A stretch of 64,000 nucleotides of DNA. Origin: Neobacillus kokaensis. Its GTDB lineage: Bacteria > Bacillota > Bacilli > Bacillales > Cytobacillaceae. Under the pieces are notes generated by a model, which made no database searches, had not been told where the DNA came from, and saw only the letters and a program-made list of their open reading frames with translations. Shown here one piece after another: positions 51,945 through 60,097 of the stretch; the stretch's first letter is position 1; every line of letters starts with the position of its first letter. The stretch is taken from contig NZ_BNDS01000009.1 of the NCBI RefSeq assembly GCF_014656545.1, forward strand, positions 1 to 64,000, written 5' to 3'. Both the position numbers and the translations under genes were made by a program.

Positions 51945-53159
51945 ATGACATCAAAATCTGCGTTTCCGTTTTTACTGATTTATATGTTCCTTGCCATGCT
52001 GGGCATTGGTCTTGTTATTCCTATACTGCCTGAGCTTTTAAAAGAATTCGGAGCAAATGGGAAAGCAGCAGGTTATTTAGTGTCGGCCTTCGGACTTACA
52101 CAGTTTTTATTTTCGCCAATTGCTGGCTATTTCTCTGACAGATACGGCCGCAAGCCAATGATTGTCATTGGACTGTGTATGTTCGCTATTTCCAACCTAG
52201 TGGCTGCCACTGCAGGCCATTTCTCGTTTTTAGTTGCCGCACGCTTAATTGGTGGAATGGGTTCTGCGGCATTAGTCCCGTCTATTATGGCTTATATTGT
52301 TGATATCACGACAGAACAACAGCGGACCAGAGCCATGTCGTTTTTAGGTGCCTCGATGTCATCCGGTTTCATTATTGGTCCGGGTTTGGGTGGTTTTCTT
52401 GCAGAATTTGGAACAAGGGCACCTTTCTTCGTATCCGCAGGTATAGGGATGGTAGCCGTGGTATGCTCCACACTTTTATTGACAGAATCCCAATCTATAG
52501 AGATCCGCCTTATGCGTTTGCACTCAAATCCAAAGAGAGAAAATATTTTTCTTCAACTGGCACAATCGGTGAGATCTCGTTATTTTATCCTATTGTTCAT
52601 GATATTCGCTCTTACGTTTGGACTTGCACACTTTGAAGCGATTTTCCCACTGTTCGTTACTCAGAGTTATGGATTTACGATTAGGGAGATTTCCGTTCTG
52701 TTTATGGTTTGTTCCCTGATTGGTACATTCAACCAAGTAATGCTGACCAGCCGCCTTATTCAAAGATTTGGGGAAAAGCCCATTATTAGCAGCATGCTCT
52801 TGCTATCGGCTGTATCGCTAGTGTTCTTGCTTTTCTCAGGTAACTTCTTTTATGTGATGGTAATAACGATGTTCTTTTTTACCTTTAATAACATTTTACG
52901 GCCGGCAATTAACACGCTTCTATCGAAGGAAGCAGGTGATGAGCAAGGGTTTGTTTCAGGGTTGAATAATGCCTATATGAGTCTCGGACAAATTTTTGGC
53001 CCAATACTTGCTGGACTTTTATTCGATATTCATATCAATCTGCCATATCTGTTCGGAGCATTCGTGCTGCTTGTTAGCACCTTTGTATCAGTCAAGTGGT
53101 TAAGGAGTAGCAGTGGAGCAATTTACCAAGAAAATAAGGTTTTAGAAGTCAGTAAGTGA
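51945..53159 (+). CDS. MFS drug/metabolite exporter
   Basis: The 404-residue protein has 12 helices with motif A after helix 2 (GYFSDRYGRKPMIVIGLCMF) and motif C in helix 5 (GASMSSGFIIGPGLGGFLAE), typical of the DHA1 exporter group (TetA/NorA style). Substrate unknown. TAGGAGAAAAATTC precedes the ATG, and the terminator just after the stop ends the unit. Confidence 0.85.
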   Translation: MTSKSAFPFLLIYMFLAMLGIGLVIPILPELLKEFGANGKAAGYLVSAFGLTQFLFSPIAGYFSDRYGRKPMIVIGLCMFAISNLVAATAGHFSFLVAARLIGGMGSAALVPSIMAYIVDITTEQQRTRAMSFLGASMSSGFIIGPGLGGFLAEFGTRAPFFVSAGIGMVAVVCSTLLLTESQSIEIRLMRLHSNPKRENIFLQLAQSVRSRYFILLFMIFALTFGLAHFEAIFPLFVTQSYGFTIREISVLFMVCSLIGTFNQVMLTSRLIQRFGEKPIISSMLLLSAVSLVFLLFSGNFFYVMVITMFFFTFNNILRPAINTLLSKEAGDEQGFVSGLNNAYMSLGQIFGPILAGLLFDIHINLPYLFGAFVLLVSTFVSVKWLRSSSGAIYQENKVLEVSK

Positions 53160-53188
53160 GAAATCATTGTCTAATGGTTTCTTTTTTT
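53160..53188 (+). terminator. MFS exporter terminator
   Basis: GAAATCATT / AATGGTTTC (53160-53181) then TTTTTTT (53182-53188). It follows the stop directly. Confidence 0.75.
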
Positions 53189-53522
53189 GATTGTAAAAGT
53201 TGTAGCGCCAGGCGGGTTATTGTTTTCAGACATGAGGATCGAATATGTGGTTTTAGTGAATATCCTATCAGTGATTCTAGGTTTAGCAACTAATCTACTA
53301 AGCAATTATATGTTTAGTCCTGCAAAACAACATTCCGCACAAGGAATTTGTTTTATAGAAGAAATAGAATAGTGAAATTAGAAAAAACAGTAGCACAACA
53401 TTTATTAGGGTTCACTTAGGTAATCATCAACAATAACAATGATTTGTTAAAATTAAATGGCAATAGAATAGGATTTTCAAGAATGGCCGGCACACTCCCA
53501 GACAGAAAGGGGGTGATGCTGA
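53189..53522. other. gap with a possible membrane-protein remnant
   Basis: From 53233 a frame reads MRIEYVVLVNILSVILGLAT and runs to 53372 without a proper ribosome site. It starts inside the tail of the preceding terminator region, so it is probably a fragment. The rest holds only the toxin promoter region, where I see no clear hexamers. Confidence 0.3.
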
Positions 53523-53606
53523 ATGACAGTTTTTCAAGCTCTGATGTTTGTCATCAGCTTTACTAGTTTAATCATACCAATTCTGTCATTTCACAATAAA
53601 AAATAA
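53523..53606 (+). CDS. type I holin-like toxin (BsrE-like)
   Basis: The 27-residue peptide reads MTVFQALMFVISFTSLIIPI then LSFHNKK: a single hydrophobic helix between a short polar head and a basic tail. It closely resembles Bacillus BsrE (MSTFQALM...) and other Hol-Tox peptides that depolarise the membrane. The ATG follows GAAAGGGGGTGATGCTGA, an unusually strong ribosome site for such a small gene. Its stop codon lies within the stem-loop that starts the antisense region, as in the known bsrE/SR5 overlap. It is small and unlikely to be flagged by usual gene finders. Confidence 0.75.
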   Translation: MTVFQALMFVISFTSLIIPILSFHNKK

Positions 53607-53723
53607 TCCACCCTTGAGTTCAAGCGCGCCAAGGTGGATTATTTTCACTACAGACGACCCTTAGAGGGAACCGTCTATTGCTGGACCGGACATGTTGCTG
53701 CATGTTCGGTTTATTAATTTATT
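53596..53723 (-). ncRNA. probable antisense antitoxin RNA (SR5/RatA-like)
   Basis: Read on the minus strand, TATAAT (53735-53730) is followed by hairpin ACCGAACATG/CATGTCCGGT (53710-53685), an AGACG/CGTCT stem (53675-53652) and a terminator AATAATCCACC/GGTGGATTATT (53643-53602) ending in TTTTTTATT. Start at about 53723 and stop near 53596 would give ~125 nt, overlapping the 3' end of the toxin mRNA. The -35 box is weak. On the plus strand the first hairpin with TTATTTTC or the second with TTATTAATTT would end the toxin mRNA. Confidence 0.6.
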
Positions 53724-53778
53724 AAAATTATTATAACCTATGTTTTTAAAAAGAATCTAGCTACTCCTTTTGATTTTA

Positions 53779-54939
53779 TTAATTAGGGGAATGGTTTGCA
53801 TTGCTCACCAACGCACTCCTAGTAATAGAAAACTTCGATATATCATATTCAGTCCGTCCATTTATAACAAGCTGGGATAATATTTCACCCAAAACGCTGC
53901 AATATTTAAAACCATGGCCTGAAAAACCAGCAGCTATTTTTACATGTGGATACTCAGGGTGCTGGTCTATGATAAAATCCATATCAGGAGTCTTTGTAAT
54001 CATGCAAGATGTCCCTTGTTTTAATCTTCCCGCCGCGCCAGGTAAAAATCTCTCTAAAAAGCTTCTTAAATCGCCTTCATCACTAGGATATTGGTTGAAA
54101 TCCTGCTTCATGAAATCTGGGTCTACTGTTCTCTCAGAATCATTCCGCCCAACCTTTACGCCGCTCCCATTGATATTAGGAAAGCCGTAGTATCGTTCAT
54201 TTTTTAAACTAAAATAAAAACAAGGTAACTTCGGATAGTGATAGTATGGATCATTTGTTTCAAACCAGCCCAACGTTTTGCGTACAGGTTCTAAAGGCAA
54301 TTCTAGGGAGGAAAGGATTTTACCTGTCCAAGCTCCGGCACAAATAACGACCTGATCAGCATAATAAGTATTCTCCGCCGTTCTAACAATGACACCGCCA
54401 GCAGAAAAATCGATACTGTCAACTCTCGTATTCGGTTGTAAATGAGCTTTATAGTGTAACCCTAATGTTCTGTAAGCCATGATACATTGCTCATTTAAAA
54501 GGGCACCAGAACTGGGTTCGAAATAGCCGATATAATGATTGGGCACTGAAAATCCAGGCCATCTTATACGAATCTCTGCTGCATGTAATGTCTCTAAAGG
54601 CAGGGAATACTCCTTAGCACTCTTTACTGTTTCATCAATAAATGGTGAATCACATTCTCCAACCATTAGCGTACCGGTGGGAATAAATAATGTTTTGTCA
54701 ATTTCTCCTTCTAATTGATGCCATAGTTCCTGTGCCTTCAGGGCAAGTTCAACATAATGGCTGCCTTCCGCAGTAGCGTGGCGGATTAATCGGGTTTCTC
54801 CGTGGTGGCTTCCTCTTCCGTGAGGGGGATCAAAGGAATCAATCAGTAACGTGTCAATTCCTTTCTTAGCCAAATAATATCCAGTCGCCATTCCAACAGA
54901 GCCGGCACCGACAACAATTACGCTGTAATGGTTCTTCAT
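53779..54939 (-). CDS. SolA-type FAD amine oxidase (sarcosine/N-methyltryptophan oxidase family)
   Basis: The 386 residues have the Rossmann FAD motif VIVVGAGSVGMATGYYLAKKG at the start, GSHHGETRLIRHATAEGSHY (the segment typical of monomeric sarcosine oxidase), and a C-terminal IKIAAGFSGHGFKYCSVLGEI with the Cys that carries the covalent flavin in this family (FKYC). It demethylates N-methyl amino acids to amino acid, formaldehyde and peroxide. It overlaps the next gene by 4 bp (ATGA). Start ATG 54939 lies at the end of the preceding cistron. Confidence 0.85.
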   Translation of the reverse strand: MKNHYSVIVVGAGSVGMATGYYLAKKGIDTLLIDSFDPPHGRGSHHGETRLIRHATAEGSHYVELALKAQELWHQLEGEIDKTLFIPTGTLMVGECDSPFIDETVKSAKEYSLPLETLHAAEIRIRWPGFSVPNHYIGYFEPSSGALLNEQCIMAYRTLGLHYKAHLQPNTRVDSIDFSAGGVIVRTAENTYYADQVVICAGAWTGKILSSLELPLEPVRKTLGWFETNDPYYHYPKLPCFYFSLKNERYYGFPNINGSGVKVGRNDSERTVDPDFMKQDFNQYPSDEGDLRSFLERFLPGAAGRLKQGTSCMITKTPDMDFIIDQHPEYPHVKIAAGFSGHGFKYCSVLGEILSQLVINGRTEYDISKFSITRSALVSNANHSPN

Positions 54940-56210
54940 ACGGAGGAGCGCTCCTTGGGCTCTTTTTGAAAACGGCTAGGGGAGAAACATTCAATATCAA
55001 ATTCAGTTTCTCCAGAACAAATGAGATCTGCCATAATTCTACCGGTTGCCGGAGCCATCGCAATCCCAACCATGCCATGGCCGGTGGCGACAAAAGCATT
55101 ATCCCATTGAGGAACCTTGCCAAGAACAGGGAGACCATCTGGTGTCATCGGCCGCATCCCTGTCCACTCCATTTCAGAATCCCCATGTAATTCTTCTGTG
55201 AGATATTTTGATACGGATTGTCGGATTCCTTGTATTCGATTTTTATCTAAATGGGTGTTAATTCCGGAAAGTTCCATGGTTCCTCCAATCCTAATCGCTC
55301 CATTAAAGGGACTGACCCCAGCTCTTGAATCTCCCAAGTACAATGGATGTTTAAGTTTCAAATTAGGATTGGATATCGTAATACTATAGCCCTTTCCTGC
55401 TTGCATAGGCAGGGAATAACCCAGTTGTTTTGCTAAATCACCTGACCATGCACCTGCCGTGAGTAAAAATTTATCAGCCTCAAATCGTTCTTGTCCAGAC
55501 ATAACGGCGACGATCTTGTCATTCTGCCTTTCAATACCTGTAATCTCTGTCTTTGAGCGCAGCTGAACACCTAATGAAGTTAGTTTGTTCATAAACGCTT
55601 TTGCCAATGATTCAGGGCGGACATGCCGCTGCTTTTTGAGCAAAATTCCACCAACGACCTTTTCTGAAATGTTAGGTTCTAGTTCGCGTACTTCGTCGCC
55701 AGATAGCACAATCGGGGTATCATGTCCGTATAACTTTTCATTGTCCCGAAGCTTTTCAACCTTATGTTTAAGCTCTGCCTCATTAAGGAATACAAAAAGC
55801 ATTCCTTCACGATGCATTTCAAATTCCAGCCCATCAGCCTCCAGGGAATCATATAATGCTATTGTAGAGAGACTAAGATGGAGAAGTGCTTTTTCACCTG
55901 CTTTAAAATCCTCTTTATTGCAATACTTCATAAACTGGGTAAGCCAGCCGGTCATTTGAGGCATGGCAGAAGGTTTAATATATAACGGACTATCTTTTTT
56001 CATCAACCATTTTATTGAAGTCGCAACAAGACCGGGTTCAGGCACAGGTGCATGTAAGGCGGGGCAGACCCAGCCTTGATTCCCGCTTGAGCAGGCAGCG
56101 GCGAAATCATTCTTCTCGAGAACCGTTACCTCTAAACCATTTTTGCGAAGGTAATAGGCACACGAAAGCCCAATGATCCCACCGCCAATTATGACTACCT
56201 TTTGCTTCAT
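54936..56210 (-). CDS. DadA-type FAD oxidoreductase (D-amino acid/glycine oxidase family)
   Basis: The 424 residues begin with VVIIGGGIIGLSCAYYLRKNGLEV and EKNDFAAACSSGNQGW, as in DadA, and end with VATGHGMVGIAMAPATGRIMADLI. DadA deaminates D-amino acids; related members oxidise glycine, proline or sarcosine. It lies between the SolA gene (4-bp overlap) and the small protein, and the symporter gene is upstream. So the unit imports and oxidises one amino compound, with two oxidases acting in turn or on two isomers. Confidence 0.85.
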   Translation of the reverse strand: MKQKVVIIGGGIIGLSCAYYLRKNGLEVTVLEKNDFAAACSSGNQGWVCPALHAPVPEPGLVATSIKWLMKKDSPLYIKPSAMPQMTGWLTQFMKYCNKEDFKAGEKALLHLSLSTIALYDSLEADGLEFEMHREGMLFVFLNEAELKHKVEKLRDNEKLYGHDTPIVLSGDEVRELEPNISEKVVGGILLKKQRHVRPESLAKAFMNKLTSLGVQLRSKTEITGIERQNDKIVAVMSGQERFEADKFLLTAGAWSGDLAKQLGYSLPMQAGKGYSITISNPNLKLKHPLYLGDSRAGVSPFNGAIRIGGTMELSGINTHLDKNRIQGIRQSVSKYLTEELHGDSEMEWTGMRPMTPDGLPVLGKVPQWDNAFVATGHGMVGIAMAPATGRIMADLICSGETEFDIECFSPSRFQKEPKERSSV

Positions 56211-56258
56211 TCTTTTCTCTCCCTATTAGATCAAGATTCACTCTATAAATCTTGCAGA

Positions 56259-56360
56259 TTATTTTTTCATTCCATGTCTAAACCAACCGACGACCACTGC
56301 ACCTGCGGCAAAATAACAAACACCGGCCGAGAAATATATAAGAAGATCCCATCCGCTCAT
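56259..56360 (-). CDS. 33-residue membrane protein, probable symporter accessory
   Basis: On the minus strand an AAAGGAGGACGTAAGA site precedes an ATG at 56360 that opens MSGWDLLIYFSAGVCYFAAG and ends AVVVGWFRHGMKK. It is a single helix with a basic tail. It lies between the symporter gene (32 bp away) and the DadA-type gene (48 bp away). Small accessory proteins of this size are known beside sodium:solute symporters, so a structural role is likely. It is too short for usual prediction. Confidence 0.65.
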   Translation of the reverse strand: MSGWDLLIYFSAGVCYFAAGAVVVGWFRHGMKK

Positions 56361-56391
56361 TCTTACGTCCTCCTTTATTTAAGAAGATTTT

Positions 56392-57837
56392 TTATCCTTT
56401 TATTGATTTATTGTCTGCAAGGTGGGAAGGAATCTTATTTTTCGTCAAGCTATGAGTAATGAAAAAGACTAGTAAATTCGTGAGAATCCCCATGACAATG
56501 GCCGGAATTCCAAAAGGCTGCCCTAAAACATTCAGCCATAAAAGTGTCATAAGTAACCCCGCGATAATAGCAGGAGGTCCCGCATATGGTGATACTTTTC
56601 GTTCTGTAGGTCCTCCCCATAAGATGGCAATTGCCATTGGCGGAAGGATGGATGGGGCCCATAATTGAAATACATAAAGCATCAAGCCCATAACACTAGG
56701 AAGGCATAGAGAAACAATGACACCACCTATACCAACGAATATGGTAGCGTATTTTGTCCATTTCAATAAAACCTGATCGGGAGCATTCTTATTTACATAT
56801 TTACCGTAAATATCCCTCGTGAAAATAACAGCTGCTGTATTTAAAATGGAACTTCCAGTTGACATGACTGCTGCAAGTAATCCTCCGAAAAGCAGTCCGA
56901 TAATGCCAATCGGCAAGTACTTTTGTGCATATGTGACAAATACCACATCGCCATTAATTCCTGGGAATTTGACGAACCCGATTAACCCGATAATCATAAT
57001 GACAATCGTAAGAAAAATATACATGATGGCAAATGAAACCGTGCTCCATTTACTGATATTAGCTGTTTTAGATGCTGCATATCTTTGGATATAATGTGGA
57101 GCAAGTGCTTCTCCTAAAAGAAAACTTAAGAATGTTGCGATAAACACACCAGTGGTCCACGGCCCTCCAAAGAAGACTAAGTGTCCGGGATCAATAGCTC
57201 CTACTTTTTCAATAATCTCTGTCATACCGCCCATTTTCACAACCCCGATAACGGCGGCAGTAGCGATACTGACAGTCAACAGGATAAATTGCATGGCGTC
57301 TGTATAAATAACGGCTAACATTCCTCCTGCCCAAGTATAAACAATGGTCACCAAGGCTCCAATGATCGTTAACGTAATAAAAGGCAGCCCGAGCACTGGT
57401 TCCAAAATACGCCCCAGGGCTAAAACTTGAACACCGAATATACTAATCATGAACAAGAACGCTAGTATACTAGAGATAATTTGTCCGGAACGGCCAAAGT
57501 AAAATTCCATAATATCCCCGATGGAATAAACATTTTCCATTTTGCTAATGCGGGGGGCAAAAAAGAAGCCAATGATTAGCTGACTTATGACAACCCCCAA
57601 AAGGGCAAGGAAAACAACAATACCCGTATCATAAACAAACGCTACACGGCCAACTGTTGCACCGCCGCCTACTAAGGTAGCAGCAATCGTGGCAAAGATT
57701 AATGAAAATGGCATCGAGCGGCCCGCAACCGAATAATCGCTAAAAGATGAGATTTTTTTCATTGAATAATAACCAATCCATAAAGTGCCTAGTAGATAAA
57801 GAATTAATAAAGAAAGGTCAAGTCCACTTATTTGCAT
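56392..57837 (-). CDS. sodium:solute symporter family permease
   Basis: The 481-residue protein has 12-13 helices and SSS landmarks: LDLSLLILYLLGTLWIGYYS, AGRSMPFSLIFATIAATLVGGG, and RISKMENVYSIGDIMEFYFG, with the C-terminal ITHSLTKNKIPSHL. SSS carriers take up proline, pantothenate, sugars or amines with Na+. The gene leads the operon symporter - small protein - DadA - SolA on the minus strand, so it imports their substrate, probably an amino acid or betaine-like amine. GGGGGAATGTAG precedes the ATG. Confidence 0.88.
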   Translation of the reverse strand: MQISGLDLSLLILYLLGTLWIGYYSMKKISSFSDYSVAGRSMPFSLIFATIAATLVGGGATVGRVAFVYDTGIVVFLALLGVVISQLIIGFFFAPRISKMENVYSIGDIMEFYFGRSGQIISSILAFLFMISIFGVQVLALGRILEPVLGLPFITLTIIGALVTIVYTWAGGMLAVIYTDAMQFILLTVSIATAAVIGVVKMGGMTEIIEKVGAIDPGHLVFFGGPWTTGVFIATFLSFLLGEALAPHYIQRYAASKTANISKWSTVSFAIMYIFLTIVIMIIGLIGFVKFPGINGDVVFVTYAQKYLPIGIIGLLFGGLLAAVMSTGSSILNTAAVIFTRDIYGKYVNKNAPDQVLLKWTKYATIFVGIGGVIVSLCLPSVMGLMLYVFQLWAPSILPPMAIAILWGGPTERKVSPYAGPPAIIAGLLMTLLWLNVLGQPFGIPAIVMGILTNLLVFFITHSLTKNKIPSHLADNKSIKG

Positions 57838-57939
57838 CTACATTCCCCCAGTTTTTCATTTTCCTTGCAATTAGTGAAGAGAAAGACCTAACCTTTGTAA
57901 GATTAGGCAGGAATTGATGAAAAAATACCACCACCTTAG

Positions 57940-57965
57940 AACCTCTTTTATTGGAGGTTTTTATA
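57940..57965 (+). terminator. stem-loop in the symporter leader region
   Basis: AACCTC (57940-57945) pairs with GAGGTT (57954-57959), followed by TTTTATAATATT on the plus strand. No plus-strand gene ends here, and on the minus strand it would lie between the regulator stop and the symporter start. Its role is unclear. Confidence 0.4.
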
Positions 57966-58086
57966 ATATTTTGAATATTTATTTAAATTTTAATACAGCT
58001 TTATTATTTTATCATGGTGCAAATAGTACAAAATATCTTTATTATGAAGGGAGATTTTCGTGCCATTGGAACAGGAATAAACTGAA

Positions 58087-59283
58087 TCAGCTGTTTTGCG
58101 TTTTCCATTTATCCATCAATACCGCGATATATAACATAATGGAATATTTATGATGATGGACATCAATTCCACTCAAATCCTGTATTTTGCTTAATCGGTA
58201 ATGTAAAGTATTCCTATGGATAAAAAGAATCCTGGCCGCTTTTCTTTGATTAAATCCTGATTCACACCAGGCAGCAATTGTTTTTGAAAGTTCAGGCCAA
58301 TCGGGTTGTTTTTTCAAGATGGTTAGCGTCTTTAACATGTACCGCTCTGACAAATTTTGAGGTATACCTGATATCAAATCCTCTAATATTAATTCATGGA
58401 TGAAATAAATGGGGGTAGGGGATTCGATCTGTTTTCCTAATTTTAATGCTTGCCAAGAATCCTTGTACGATTGACTTAGTTCACCCATATTTTTGGCAGG
58501 AGCCCCAATGCCAATGAAGGTTGAAAACCCTTTAGTTTCAAATTCTTGTATGATTTGTAAACTTTTCATCCTTACATCTTCGTAAATTTTATGGGAAGAC
58601 TTGTCTGGATGAATCGTATGGAATATACAAAATTTATCATGTGCCATTTCAGCAATTAAATCATTTTGATGGTTAAATGCCTTTTTGATAATGGAATGCA
58701 TTTCAAATCGAATAGCTTGCATATTGAAGTCAAGGGGAGAGCTTTCTTTCGTTGTTTTAATTGAAACATCTCGAGGAAAAAGGTCAACGGCAATAGATAT
58801 GAACGAGGATTTTAGATTATAGCCTATTTCCAGCCCCCTTGTAATCAAATATGATTCATTTACGAAATGATGATCATAGGCACTGATTTCCTGAATGAGA
58901 TTTTTTATGGCCTGCTCTTTTATTAAAATAGATTTCATATACATTTCCTGGTAGATCATTAATTCTATCTGTTTTTTTAAAAGGTAACAAAAGGTTTTTA
59001 CTTTTTCCCTTTCACCAGCAATTCCAAATGAACCTATAATTTTATTTGAGATTTCAATTGGGAGGGCGAACCCGGGTTTTGTTCCTTGAAGCTTCATTAT
59101 ATTTACGTTATCAGGATTTGGCTTACCAGTTTTGATAATTTTTACAGATGCTTCATGGAATTCCCCAAGTCTAGAGGTATCACTGGCACCAATAATAATC
59201 GAATGTTCATCCGTTATAATCACTTCATACCCAATAATCTCACTAGTAGATTCGGCGATTTTTTGAACAATGTCCTCCATCAT
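58087..59283 (-). CDS. PucR/CdaR-type transcriptional regulator
   Basis: The 398-residue protein has an N-terminal diacid-recognition-like sensor (VIITDEHSIIIGASDTSRLG... GKPNPDNVNIMKLQGTKPGFALPIEI), a central GGDEF-like region, and a C-terminal PucR helix-turn-helix (WCESGFNQRKAARILFIHRNTLHYRLSKIQDLSGID). It is the standard CdaR architecture, which activates catabolic operons. ATG 59283 follows GGAGGAATGTAAC; 21 residues upstream lack a site. It is upstream of and co-directional with the symporter and oxidase operon, its likely target. Confidence 0.85.
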   Translation of the reverse strand: MMEDIVQKIAESTSEIIGYEVIITDEHSIIIGASDTSRLGEFHEASVKIIKTGKPNPDNVNIMKLQGTKPGFALPIEISNKIIGSFGIAGEREKVKTFCYLLKKQIELMIYQEMYMKSILIKEQAIKNLIQEISAYDHHFVNESYLITRGLEIGYNLKSSFISIAVDLFPRDVSIKTTKESSPLDFNMQAIRFEMHSIIKKAFNHQNDLIAEMAHDKFCIFHTIHPDKSSHKIYEDVRMKSLQIIQEFETKGFSTFIGIGAPAKNMGELSQSYKDSWQALKLGKQIESPTPIYFIHELILEDLISGIPQNLSERYMLKTLTILKKQPDWPELSKTIAAWCESGFNQRKAARILFIHRNTLHYRLSKIQDLSGIDVHHHKYSIMLYIAVLMDKWKTQNS

Positions 59284-59701
59284 GTTACATTCCTCCGTAT
59301 TTTTGGAATAAGCAAAGATAGTAAATAAATTCTTTAAAAAACTCAAGAATCCTTTTTGTAAATACGAGGAGATAGATCTTGTTTTCTGGTGTTTTTCACC
59401 AAATCTAGGTAATGGGAGGGAATCAATAGATCCTTAACATAACTTGATTAGGTATGAAGGGATTAAATTAGAATTTGTTGGGGGAGACAGGCCGAGGAAA
59501 AACATAGAGGCAGTTGAAGGAGTTGTTACGGATTAGCCAGAATGGATTCTGATTTAAGACTAGCCAGTTGTTGGTCAGCCCCCCCGTTGAGTATAAGCTT
59601 CTACTGGTTGGTGGGCTGACCCTTTTCCGCCATTCTTCGGAAATTTTCACTGACACCTTATCTGCGAAATCATCGTTGTCCACTATGGGGACAGAATGGG
59701 A
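59284..59701. other. non-coding stretch with a palindrome
   Basis: No gene is supported. The regulator promoter should lie in its left part. The GGTCAGCCC palindrome at 59573-59621 is the only clear structure. Confidence 0.4.
59573..59621. repeat. GGTCAGCCC palindrome, second element of its type
   Basis: GGTCAGCCC (59573-59581) pairs with GGGCTGACC (59613-59621). Its arms and AAGCTT-containing loop (TATAAGCTTCTA) resemble the element at 32324-32373, so both may be one repeat family. Confidence 0.6.
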
Positions 59702-59857
59702 TTAGGCTCTATTACTCGTCCTGCCTGTAAATAATTTGATAATGAATACTACCACAGCCACTACAAGTAAAAGGTGAATAAGTCCTCCAGCAATATGGAA
59801 AACAAGCCCAAGAACCCAAAATAAAAGTAATAAACCAATAATTGTCCAAATCAACAT
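59702..59857 (-). CDS. small lmo0937-type membrane protein
   Basis: The 51-residue protein reads MLIWTIIGLLLLFWVLGLVF, then HIAGGLIHLLLVVAVVVFII and KLFTGRTSNRA: two helices with a short basic tail. This is the lmo0937-family pattern of small envelope proteins, often stress-induced in Firmicutes; the function is unknown. The ATG at 59857 follows AGAAGGGATT. The longer frame on the same strand that overlaps it is a shadow. Confidence 0.78.
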   Translation of the reverse strand: MLIWTIIGLLLLFWVLGLVFHIAGGLIHLLLVVAVVVFIIKLFTGRTSNRA

Positions 59858-60097
59858 AATCCCTTCTTTCTCGACAAAAAGTTTTGATATATGTGTATAT
59901 ACCCACTTTTTATAAAGATAAAATTATTTTTTTATTTTGCTTATTTCTAAATCAGAAAGAATGCAAGAAGGAAATTATTACATAATCATATAGAGGAAGT
60001 TTAAGTCACAAACATACCTTGACTAGTATTGGAGCTTGGTTTATTCTTAATTATCCAATGCTTCCCAAATTGCCTAAAGAGGTGAGGAGTGAATCGA

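Noticed and set aside
53187-53372. 61-residue membrane-like open frame
   Set aside because: It starts in the tail of the exporter terminator and has no ribosome site; kept only as a possible remnant.
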